Origin: Prinsepia uniflora
Taxonomy: Eukaryota; Streptophyta; Magnoliopsida; Rosales; Rosaceae
Reading direction: 5' to 3'
Assembly (NCBI GenBank): GCA_032719365.1
Contig: CM064861.1
Coordinates: 77,744,863-77,808,862, forward strand
Length of the DNA stretch: 64,000 nt
In this document: positions 11,725-22,673 of the stretch, piece by piece
Layout of the letters: each line of letters starts with the position of its first letter
Position numbering within the stretch: the stretch's first letter is position 1
Program-made: the position numbers and the translations under genes
The notes under the pieces: model-generated
The model's database searches: none
What the model saw: the letters and a program-made list of their open reading frames with translations, nothing else
What the model was told of the DNA's origin: nothing

Positions 11725-14679
11725 TGTAACGACCCGTCCCGAATATCGGGATTTAATAATATTTAATTATGATTTACTAATCTGGGATTAGTTGGGCGAT
11801 TTCGGACGAATTGTGCAAAATGACCGTTTTGCCCCTGGGCGTGGGCAAAACGTTGACTTTTAATTCGGATGGTCAAATGGACTTTGACCAAGGACCGTGA
11901 CGTAGTTCGGGACGTCACGAGTTCATAGACAGGCGGCACGTTCGATTCCGACGTTCGTGGTGAAAGTTATGATGTACGGAAGTCCAGGGGCATTTTCGTA
12001 ATTTGGACGAAATAGGGGCAAATGTTGACTTTTTGACCGGGATGTCCGATGGCCGTGGGCCAAGGACCGTTACGTAGGTTTCGTCGATACGAATTCAATG
12101 ACAGGCGGCACGCATCAATCGGAGCCCGTATGACCGAGTTACGGGTCAGGATGCGTGAGGGGCATTTTGGTAATTTTCTGCACAAGGGCAGAATGGTAAT
12201 TTGGACTGTGATTTGGAACAGCCGTGAGTTGGAGCCATGATTGAGCTGGGTGGATGGCTAGTGCGATCTATCCCTGAATTGTTTAGTGTAATTGTAACAT
12301 GGGGGACATTATGATTGTGTTATTGATTAATTAATTGAATTATTCCTCCATTAATCCCTTCAATTTCTTCAACCGTGAACAATCAACTTCAATTTTTCTC
12401 CTACCCTTAATCTCCTCTCTATCCACCGTTTTTGTGAACGAAATTGACAAGAATTGAGACTGGAATGATTTGGGAAAACACGAGGGACGAATTGAGAGCT
12501 GGGGGCTGGAATTTCGAAAATTTCGAAATTCGGGGGGAAAATCGAATTGGAAATTTTGGGCCTTGACGATCAAATTGGATATTGGTTTGAGTCTTCTGGG
12601 ATTGCCACGATCATTTTCGTCGAAGGAACGAAGCGGATTGAGGGCCGTTTGAGGATGAACGGAACTACTGTAGCTTCAGAAATTTCGAGCTTGAGTCGTG
12701 GGATTTGAAGCTCGGAGTGATGCAATTGGACTGGGGATTGAGTTCATTATGACCTCACGATGCTAATGGATGCATCAATTGAAAGAATCGATTGACCTGG
12801 GAGGATTTCGGATGATGAACAACGATCGGATTGTTCTTCGTGTGATCATCCTTGATCTTAGGGTTTGAGGTATGATTGTGTGTAATTTAGTCCACAGATC
12901 CCTAATTGAATCTAATTCGATGCTAATGGAATTTTGAATTGATGGAATCAGTGTCGAATTGCTAGGATTTGGACCGGGTCTTATCGCGGGTTTTTCAACC
13001 CGTTTACCAGTCATTCGGGTAAGGAAGGAGCATTGTAGCAGGCGCGTGGCTTTCACGCGCAGCCACTCACGGCGGCGCGTGACGGCACGTGGGCACGAAT
13101 CTCGAGGTGAGGTCAACATGACTTTTATCCTATACATTGTAACGAACATTTTGGGATTGGTTTCGTGTCGATCGGACACCGTCTCGATATTGTTCGGGAT
13201 GTCCGAAGGTTTTAAATCCAATTTAAAAATACTTAAAAATTCGGGAAAATTACGGGACTTGAATAGGATGTTAATGATGAGGTTAGTGATCCTCTAAATT
13301 GATTTGAACAGGATTGGGAGTCCCGGTGATAGTGAGGTGGCCCGGGAAGGCCTATGGCACGCGTATCGAGGTGCTCGGTTAAACGATCTGTGAGTGGACA
13401 TTGGTTTCATAAATTCGATGCATGCATAACTGTTTTATGATTGTTATAATTATGATTAAATGATTTACTTTGGATATCGGTGAATTTAAAATGATTTCAC
13501 GTATTTCGGGGTGAATTACGTATTTGCACGTAAACCGAGGTTTTCTGGATTTGAACCGATTTCCATAAATATGGTTGGATATGATTTCATGAAACGGTTA
13601 CGAACTTAAATAATGTAAAATCGGGTCAGGGGCCCAGTTGAACTATGAAATCGGGCCAGGGGCCCAGTTAACATGTGGATCGGGCCAGGGGCCCAGTTAA
13701 CTTGTGAAATCGGGCCAGGGGCCCAGTTGACTTCTACATGTGTTTGCGGGTCGGGGACCCTAAAACGGAATTGAATAAATGTTTTCTGGTTTACATTTTA
13801 TATATATTCACATGCTAAAAACAATAGTGGTTTTGATGATATGGAAAATCTGGTTATGGCATGTTTCACGGTATTTGGGTTTGAGACCCGTCTGATGAAA
13901 CTTAATGATTGGTTTGAATTTTTATCCATGTATATATATATATATGCCTTGCATGTGGATATCGATAAAATGTATTTAGTACTGCACTGTATAGATCCTT
14001 CCATATTATATTGTCTCCTCCGGCGAGGTACCCCGGAGAGGTCACGGGCGTCTAGTACGTCCAGCGTCTATGACGCTAAGCATCAGGTGATGCTGTACCC
14101 GAACGGGGTTCGGGGATTTAACTCGGAAAATTGAGACCCGAGTGGCACGCGTAGCCTTGTGATTGTGACCTTATTGACGTCAGGGACGTCAGACATCAGG
14201 GATGTCGGATTGGAGTGTATAGTGCAGTGGCTAAAATAATGGTTATGGTTTATATTATATGCCTTATGGTTCATATTACTGGATTTATGAAATAACTCTT
14301 GGATTTACTTTTGGAAATTGAAACTATGCTTTGGTTTCCGGGCTAAGGCCCTAATGGTTATTTCTAAATAAATATGGGATTATTGGTTTTGGTGCATGCA
14401 TATGATTTTACTGAGGGGCATAAATGTCTTATAAATGTTTTAAACAGACTTGTTTATTTTCGTCCACTCACAGCTTTTGTTTTCAATGCCCTTCAGGTTG
14501 ATTCCGAATACGACTGCAGCAGAGACCTGAGCATCGCACACTTCCTCCATCGATCCTTACGCACTCTGGAAGCCCGTATGGGCAATGGCAATCGGTTATC
14601 CCTTGTCTGACGCCTCTTGTCAGACGGGAGCACGTCACATTCCATGGTAATCCCGGGGGGATTGGGATGGGTCGTGTCA
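11725..14679 (+). repeat. 5' LTR of the LARD
   Basis: Begins TGTAACGACC and ends GTCGTGTCA, immediately followed by the primer-binding site. It is co-linear with 18272-21241. Confidence 0.92.
13618..13735 (+). repeat. Four short tandem repeats with palindromic core in the LTR
   Basis: Four units of about 29-31 bp, each with the near-palindrome GGGCCAGGGGCCCAGTT. The 3' LTR has the same array at about 20164-20281. The function is unknown. Confidence 0.85.
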
Positions 14680-14681
14680 AG

Positions 14682-14694
14682 TGGTATCAGAGCA
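14682..14694 (+). other. Primer-binding site of the LARD
   Basis: TGGTATCAGAGCA starts two bases after the LTR and is complementary to the 3' end of plant initiator tRNA-Met, the usual minus-strand primer of plant LTR retrotransposons. Confidence 0.9.
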
Positions 14695-17600
14695 GGTTTT
14701 GCTCTTTTGTGCGCGAAGGACGAGGGTGTGATGTCTCTTTGGGCTGCTGTTCCGTTGTCAACCTGATAGATAGTTTTGGGTTTGTATGGTGGATTGGGTG
14801 TATTTGGCCCGATACGCCGTGCCTAGATGCGATTCAACCCAAGTGGGGTTGAGTACGATTAACTGGTAATGCGGGACCGTCGGTTCGGTCCCGTGATGAT
14901 GGATTGTTGTGCTACTGGGCACAACTGGGTTCAGGGAACCCCATTTGAATAATGTTATGGAAGTACGAAACTCAGTTGAGTATTGGTCTAAGTTTTGGAC
15001 CCTAGTAGTGTCGGCTAGTGTACGGGGGTTGGTGCATCGGAGTTAGCCGATGACCTTCGTGGTGGAACCCACGATGGAACCCACGTTGAGTTGACGATTG
15101 GATTGGATTGGATTGGACGTCTATATGATGTCAGGACCGCGGGGTTGGTCAGGTTGTGGATTTTACTGCAGAAGGCAGTTGGGTTCGGTGGAACCCTAGG
15201 GTGTGATTTTGGAACCCTAATTTATATTGATGGACCGGAAAAGTGAACTTTAATTAAGGATTTGTGCTGCGACGTGCGGCTGAGGTCGTGGAGGACCATG
15301 TGGATGACTCTAGTGAGTCTTATGGGTTTCGATCTACGGATACGGATATTAGGAAATATGGAATCCTAGTTGGATCGAATGTTAGTATGATGTGTGGATA
15401 CGGATCTTGACAACGATGACTGTTGGTCGACAGTTGTGTCGAGATGACTGGCTATCGAGGGTATTTTGTGTGGCTTTCACACTTGAGGATCAGGGGATGT
15501 TCAGGGAACGACCATTATCCTGATGTGCCAGTGGTCAAATTTGAGGTACCCATAGTCGTGGGGTATGAGTGCTGTTACGGGATCGTCGTTCGTAATGAAC
15601 GGAGATCCAAGGTAACAACTTTGCACACAGTGCGCTAGCGTGGGTGTTCGCGTGCTAGTGTGGATGTTCGTGTGCTATGTATGGATGTTGGTATGGTGAT
15701 ACCTTTATGCCAATACTGGTATGGATGCCTGTGTGCTGATACTAGTATTGATGATGGTGCGTTGGTGCTGGTACTAGCGCTGGTGCTGGTGACAGTAATT
15801 GTGATGACGTTGAGCCACCAGTTGGGGTGTGACTCTGTCATGATGAACAGATGATTGGTATCTGCGACTCAGTGGTGGTTGAGTCTTGGACGATGTTCCC
15901 TATTTCATAAGAATTGGTGGATTTGGGGAGTTGTGGTCAACTCCGAGATTGGTAAGTTTGTGTACTGCTTATATCCCCTGAGAGTACAAGGAAATTATTG
16001 AAATTGGAAAAGTCGAGGAAACCATTCGTGGTATTTTGTGATTGTGAATCACTTGGAACCTGAGGATTGAACCTGTTAGGGTTGAGATGTGAGACGAAAG
16101 CAGTATGGTATGCACATTCAGGAAATATTGTGGACATTTCTGTTCGGAATCAGGGTGTGTGCGTACGTGAGTATTGGCGGACGTGAGGTCCGAGTAATGA
16201 ATTGATTTTGGACACGTGGTGGTCCAAGTGAGGTATGGACGTGGGCAGTCCAGTGGTTGGACTTGACATCTCATTGGGAGCATGTCAGTTTCCAACGTGG
16301 TTGGAACTCCCGGTTCGGGGAGAGTTGTGATTGGGAGACGAGAGGAGTGCTCGTTTCCGCATCAGTGATTGGTATTCCGAAGTCATTAGGGTTGACTTCA
16401 TATTTCCTGCCGTGGCAGATGATGATTTTTGCTACCAGTACGTTGAGCGTGTATTGGTAGGTGGACCCAGGTTTGGCCTTGGGTCATTGGACATAAGAAG
16501 TTGTGTATGATTTTGGATTTGGTGGGAAATGCGAGGTCATCTTTCCACCAAGGGAAATTTGGCGAAAGATTCAATTGAGGGTGTAAGACCCTACGATCAG
16601 CTTTCAGATGGACTGTTAGCTATGTGAGCATGTGTGGATCCTAGGTGGATCTGATTTGCGATGTTGTCGACTTTGGACGATGTGACGATCTAGGATCGTG
16701 ATGTTGCTTGTCGGGTGACGTAGCGATGGATCTGGGTTGTGATCGTGATGATCCAGATTGGATGAGAGTTATCACTCTTACCTTGATATGCGAGTCGTAA
16801 TTGACGGGACTGAACTTCTTTTCGGAGTGAGTCCATATGGGTTGTGACTTGGTTGAGTAGGTTTCCGATGTGGTCAGATTTTGTCAACCTTTGACGTGTG
16901 AATATTGGGATTGGCTTCCCTATGAAGTAAATCGAGTGTTTTTGACAGGCAACCGATAGGTTCGGTTATGTTACGTCTTGATGGACGTAAGCGAGATTTT
17001 GGGTTTTGGAATCGAATTTCTGGGTGACGATTCAGGATTCGATTGCGAAGCTCGAAAGTGGATTACTGGATTTGGGTGCGGAATGGTTATTCCAATGCTA
17101 GCTTACGGAATAATGATTTCGGATTCGGATTTGGAAATGGATTAAAAATGTGATGTTTGGGTTTGGGTTCGGAATTTCTTACGAAATTACGGATTCGGAT
17201 TCGGAATTGGAACTAGATGACGGGTGGAGTCCGTTTTGTCTCATGTTGGTTTGAGCAAATGTACTCCATTACTAGAACGTGTTTGGCTATGACCTGGGTG
17301 GTTATAGTCAGATTGATGGATTGAGGTACGTACAGGGTACGTTGTACGAGGATTGATAGGCTGAGTGGTGCCTAATGGCGGTACGTGGGATGTACCAGTG
17401 GTGTGTAACTAATGTGTTGGTAATCGGCTTGGTTCTGATATCATTTGTTTGGCTGTATTGTGGACTGTACATTGGATACTGTGCGCCGGGCAGAGTGATT
17501 TTGTCTGGGTTCAGTGATTGTATGAGCAGGTGCTCTTGGCCACGGTTGGCTAGTGGAACCCCGGTATTGATATGTGTGTTCACTGCTGGGCTGGTATTCA

Positions 17601-18258
17601 ATGTGTTCCAGTTACACCACTTGATGGAGTAAGTTGACGGTATACGTACACTCAGGATGAGTGAATTGGTGGTCAGAGTAACCACGAGAAGCCTTGTGTG
17701 ACTTGATCACACCGTGATTTCCCAGCGTCTCGGTTCGCTGAGGGAGTCGGCGATTATGGACATTGAGATTAATTGGTGTCGCAGGATTGGGCTTGCCCTG
17801 CGAATTGAGATCATGTGGTTGATCTTGCGCTACATCGAGAGTGATGTAGTACATGGTGTTGTCACGGATAGACAGATGGTTGGGGCTTTACTAGGGTGGT
17901 AAAGCTTAGTGGTGACAGTTTGACTGATGGTGTCAGCATGGACTGACAAATGAGATTTGGTGACTCCCAATGGGAGCAAATGTAAGGATATATTGATAAT
18001 GGAAAGGAACCGTCTAGCTGAAGTAGTCAGCTTAATGGTTAGGCGATTTTATCGCGGATCAGGTGATCATTTCCACTCGCGGTGGTCGAGTGTTGTTGCT
18101 ATTATGACGTATGACTGTGATGGCATGTCTGGGTGCAGACGAGGCTGGTGTTGACCCAGCAAGTGGGTGTACAGGGGTACATAGATATGTGATCGAATTG
18201 TTTTCCACGGGGTGTTTGTGGAATAAGGTTGTTGGTAATTTCGAGGACGAAATTCTTT
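14695..18258 (+). other. Non-coding internal domain of the LARD
   Basis: About 3.6 kb with no recognisable retrotransposon protein in any frame. The many 60-125-residue ORFs lack family motifs. GC-moderate, TGG-rich sequence carries scattered short direct repeats (for example GATTGGATTGG near 15100 and GGATTCGGATT near 17120-17205). Confidence 0.75.
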
Positions 18259-18271
18259 AAGGAGGGAAGGT
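18259..18271 (+). other. Polypurine tract of the LARD
   Basis: AAGGAGGGAAGG lies directly 5' of the 3' LTR, the expected site of plus-strand priming. Confidence 0.85.
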
Positions 18272-21241
18272 TGTAACGACCCGTCCCGAATATCGGGATT
18301 TAATAATATTTAATTATGATTTACTAATCTGGGATTAGTTGGGCGATTTCGGACGAATTGTGCAAAATGACCGTTTTGCCCCTGGGCGTGGGCAAAACGT
18401 TGACTTTTAATTCGGATGGTCAAATGGACTTTGACCAAGGACCGTGACGTAGTTCGGGACGTCACGAGTTCATAGACAGGTGGCACGTTCGATTCCGACG
18501 TTCGTGGTGAAAGTTATGATGTACGGAAGTCCAGGGGCATTTTCGTAATTTGGACGAAATAGGGGCAAATGTTGACTTTTTGACCGGGATGTCCGATGGC
18601 CGAGGGCCAAGGACCGTTACGTAGGTTTCGTCGATACGAATTCAATGACAGGCGGCACGCATCAATCGGAGTCCGTATGACCGAGTTACGGGTCAGGATG
18701 CGTGAGGGGCATTTTGGTAATTTTCTGCACAAGGGCAGAATGGTAATTTGGACTGTGATTTGGAACAGCCGTGAGTTGGAGCCATGATTGAGCTGGGTGG
18801 ATGGCTAGTGCGATCTATCCCTGAATTGTTTAGTGTAATTGTAACATGGGGGACATTATGATTGTGTTATTGATTAATTAATTGAATTATTCCTCCATTA
18901 ATCCCTTCAATTTCTTCAACCGTGAACAATCAACTTCAATTTTTCTCCTACCCTTAATCTCCTCTCTATCCACCGTTTTTGTGAACGAAATTGACAAGAA
19001 TTGAGACTGGAATGATTTGGGAAAACACGAGGGATGAATTGAGAGCTGGGGGCTGGAATTTCGAAAATTTCGAAATTCGGGGGGAAAATCGAATTGGAAG
19101 TTTTGGGCCTTGACGATCAAATTGGATATTGGTTTGAGTCTTCTGGGATTGCCACGATCATTTTCGTCGAAGGAACGAAGCGGATTGAGGGCCGTTTGAG
19201 GATGAACGGAACTACTGTAGCTTCAGAAATTTCGAGCTTGAGTCGTGGGATTTGAAGCTCGGAGTGATGCAATTGGACTGGGGATTGAGTTCATTATGAC
19301 CTCACGATGCTAATGGATGCATCAATTGAAAGAATCGATTGACCTGGGAGGATTTCGGATGATGAACAACGATCGGATTGTTCTTCGTGTGATCATCCTT
19401 GATCTTAGGGTTTGAGGTATGATTGTGTGTAATTTAGTCCACAGATCCCTAATTGAATCTAATTCGATGCTAATGGAATTTTGAATTGATGGAATCAGTG
19501 TCGAATTGCTAGGATTTGGACCGGGTCTTATCGCGGGTTTTTCAACCCGTTTACCAGTCATTCGGGTAAGGAAGGAGCATTGTAGCAGGCGCGTGGCTTT
19601 CACGCGCAGCCACTCACGGCGGCGCGTGACGGCACGTGGGCACGAATCTCGAGGTGAGGTCAACATGACTTTTATCCTATACATTGTAACGAACATTTTG
19701 GGATTGGTTTCGTGTCGATCGGACACCGTCTCGATATTGTTCGGGATGTCCGAAGGTTTTAAATCCAATATAAAAATACTTAAAAATTCGGGAAAATTAC
19801 GGGACTTGAATAGGATGTTAATGATGAGGTTAGTGATCCTCTAAATTGATTTGAACAGGATTGGGAGTCCCGGTGATAGTGAGGTGGCCCGAGAAGGCCT
19901 ATGGCACGCGTATCGAGGTGCTCGGTTAAACGATCTGTGAGTGGACATTGGTTTCATAAATTCGATGCATGCATAACTGTTTTATGATTGTTATAATTAT
20001 GATTAAATGATTTACTTTGGATATCGGTGAATTTAAAATGATTTCACGTATTTCAGGGTGAATTACGTATTTGCACGTAAACCGAGGTTTTCTGGATTTG
20101 CACCGATTTCCATAAATATGGTTGGATATGATTTCATGAAACGGTTACGAACTTAAATAATGTAAAATCGGGCCAGGGGCCCAGTTGAACTATGAAATCG
20201 GGCCAGGGGCCCAGTTAACATGTGGATCGGGCCAGGGGCCCAGTTAACTTGTGAAATCGGGCCAGGGGCCCAGTTGACTTCTACATGTGTTTGCGGGTCG
20301 GGGACCCTAAAACGGAATTGAATAAATGTATTCTGGTTTACATTTTATATATATTCACATGCTAAAAACAATAGTGGTTTTGATGATATGGAAACTCTGG
20401 TTATGGCATGTTTCACGGTATTTGGGCTTGAGACCCGTCTGATGAAACTTAATGATTGGTTTGGATTTTTATCCATGTATATATATATATATGCCTTGCA
20501 TGTGGATATCGATAAAATGTATTTAGTACTGCACTGTATAGATCCTTCCATATTATATTGTCTCCTCCGGCGAGGTACCCCGGAGAGGTCACGGGCGTCT
20601 AGTACGTCCAGCGTCTATGACGCTAAGCATCAGGTGATGCTGCATCAGGTGATGCTGTACCCGAACGGGGTTCGGGGATTTAACTCGGAAAATTGAGACC
20701 CGAGTGGCACGCGTAGCCTTGTGATTGTGACCTTATTGACGTCAGGGACGTCAGACATCAGGGATGTCGGATTGGAGTGTATAGTGCAGTGGCTAAAATA
20801 ATGGTTATGGTTTATATTATATGCCTTATGGTTCATATTACTGGATTTATGAAATAACTCTTGGATTTACTTTTGGAAATTGAAACTATGCTTTGGTTTC
20901 CGGGCTAAGGCCCTAATGGTTATTTCTAAATAAATATGGGATTATTGGTTTTGGTGCATGCATATGATTTTACTGAGGGGCATAAATGTCTTATAAATGT
21001 TTTAAACAGACTTGTTTATTTTCGTCCACTCACAGCTTTTGTTTTCAATGCCCTTCAGGTTGATTCCGAATACGACTGCAGCAGAGACCTGAGCATCGCA
21101 CACTTCCTCCATCGATCCTTACGCACTCTGGAAGCCCGTATGGGCAATGGCAATCGGTTATCCCTTGTCTGACGCCTCTTGTCAGACGGGAGCACGTCAC
21201 ATTCCATGGTAATCCCGGGGGGATTGGGATGGGTCGTGTCA
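18272..21241 (+). repeat. 3' LTR of the LARD
   Basis: Nearly identical to 11725-14679. It is 15 bp longer because CATCAGGTGATGCTG is tandemly doubled at about 20627-20656. Confidence 0.92.
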
Positions 21242-21246
21242 CATTT

Positions 21247-21582
21247 GGGGTCAAGTCGAGATGTTTGGTGAGAGCTAGTCGACTCAGTAGGTTCCTAGGG
21301 AGCTTTTGGTTGTGAAGCCGTGACGGGGGGAAGCTCTGGTGGCTGGGAACCGAAACAGAGGTTTTCAGGTGGTTTTAGTTCGAGCTTGGGACGTTGAGAT
21401 TTAGGCTGTGTCGTCGTGTTTGGAGTAGGGGAATGGATTTCTTAGGGTAGGACGAAGCTAGGGGAGTTGAAAGGAACATAAATGGATGGAGGATGACGGA
21501 GAACCGATCACGCTGGTTCAGACCGGTCTGACCATCGAAGAAGGCGATGAACAGTGCTCTGTGTGTAGGCGCGTGAGGCCCA
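21247..21582 (+). repeat. Continuation of the LTR fragment split by the LARD
   Basis: Matches 22924-23259 with few changes. The match stops after GAGGCCCA, where this copy switches to the sequence leading into the second inverted LTR fragment. Confidence 0.75.
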
Positions 21583-21794
21583 TTTTCAGTGCTCTGTGCT
21601 GAACCGGCGTAACCGGTTCAGTGCTCCTACTCCCTCATTTTCAGTCCGTTTGCCTCCATTCCAATTCCTAAATTCCTATTTTCAAGTTTCCTATCTAACC
21701 CAATTAACAAAACGGTCTAAAACCTTCGAAATCCGACCGGTCCAATTTGAACCTCACGGTTCGATTTTTCCCGATCAGCCTGCACGGCTACTCA
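21583..21794. other. Spacer preceding the second inverted LTR fragment
   Basis: 212 bp rich in ACCGGT/CAGTGCTC words. Its right end is continuous with the inverted LTR fragment, so it is probably more of that LTR. No gene is seen. Confidence 0.5.
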
Positions 21795-22673
21795 GCCCAA
21801 ACTGCCACCCAAAACCTTCCTAACAACCTAAAAACCAATTCCTAATCACTCAAAATGGCCCATAATGCAAGAAATTGAAAATAGAAAAATTTGGGCCAAA
21901 ACCGATACCTTCACGGTTCCATGGCCGCCGTGCACGGTGGAGCCGTCCTGGGCCGGCCACCACGTCCTCACCATCCTCACTTCACTCTGTCCTCAGTCCT
22001 AGCCGCATGGGAGGGGTTGGATGGGTTTTGGATGGTTGGGTGAGATCGGGTAGCAGGGAGAAAAACAAAGGAAATGAAGATGATCGATGCAAATGGGAGG
22101 TGAGATGCATGAATATGTTTAGCTGGGAAATGGATGGGTGACACTTGTCACTCATCCATTGGTCCTCCATAAATATCTGGGCCCCACTAGAGTCCAAACG
22201 TTAGTTCGTTTCGTAATTCGTACAATAGTGCACTTGAACTTCCGTGAACCGTAACTTCGCCGTCGAACGTCCGAATTCGACGTGCCGCCTGTCTACGGAT
22301 TCGTATCATCTCCATCTACGTAACGGTCTTTGGCCCTCGGCCATTGGACCTCTCGATCAAAAAGTCAACATTTGCCCCTTTTTAACCAAAATTACCAAAA
22401 TGCCCCTAAACTTCCGAACGTCATAACTTCCTCCTCGAACGTCGGAATTGAAAGTCCCACCTGTCTATGAACTCGTGACATCATGAACTACGTCACGGTC
22501 ATCGGTCAAAGTTCATTTGACCGTCCGATTGAAAAGTCAACGTTTTGCCACCACTAGGGGCAAAACGGTCATTTCGCATCGTTCGTCCGATTTAGCCTAA
22601 CTAATCACCGATTAACCTCACTAATCGTGATTAGTCACTAATCTAATCATGAAATTCGGGACGGGTCGTTACA
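21795..22673 (-). repeat. Inverted gypsy LTR fragment (copy X')
   Basis: Second copy of 10596-11474. On the minus strand it starts TGTAACGACCCG at 22673. It lies 1,677 bp from the first copy once the 9,522 bp added by the LARD insertion are removed, so the two are a tandem duplication older than the LARD. Confidence 0.75.

Larger units (their letters stand above)
11725..21241 (+). mobile_element. Non-autonomous Ty3/gypsy-type LTR retrotransposon (LARD-like)
   Basis: Complete 9.5-kb element: 2,955-bp 5' LTR, 3.6-kb internal domain, 2,970-bp 3' LTR, 5-bp target duplication CATTT at 11720-11724 and 21242-21246. LTRs run TG...CA. The primer site matches initiator tRNA-Met and a polypurine tract precedes the 3' LTR. 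The internal domain has no gag, protease, RT, RNase H or integrase reading frame; the longest ORFs are about 125 residues and unrecognisable, so it must have moved with enzymes supplied in trans. The LTR start TGTAACGACCCG and the AATTTCGAGGACGAAATTCT just before the PPT resemble Del/Tekay-type chromoviruses. I count about 14 substitutions plus one 15-bp tandem gain between LTRs, so the insertion is young. Confidence 0.92.

Noticed and set aside
12775..13297. 148- and 112-codon ORFs, present twice (also near 19322-19844)
   Set aside because: They lie in the LARD LTRs on opposite strands, match no family, and repeat only because the LTR does.
14682..14694. tRNA-Met fragment as a tRNA gene
   Set aside because: Only the 3'-end complement is present, directly after an LTR; it is a primer-binding site.
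14680..18271. ORFs of 60-125 codons in the LARD internal domain as gag/pol remnants
   Set aside because: No zinc knuckle, DSG, RT or integrase motif found in any frame; the ORFs do not line up on one strand.
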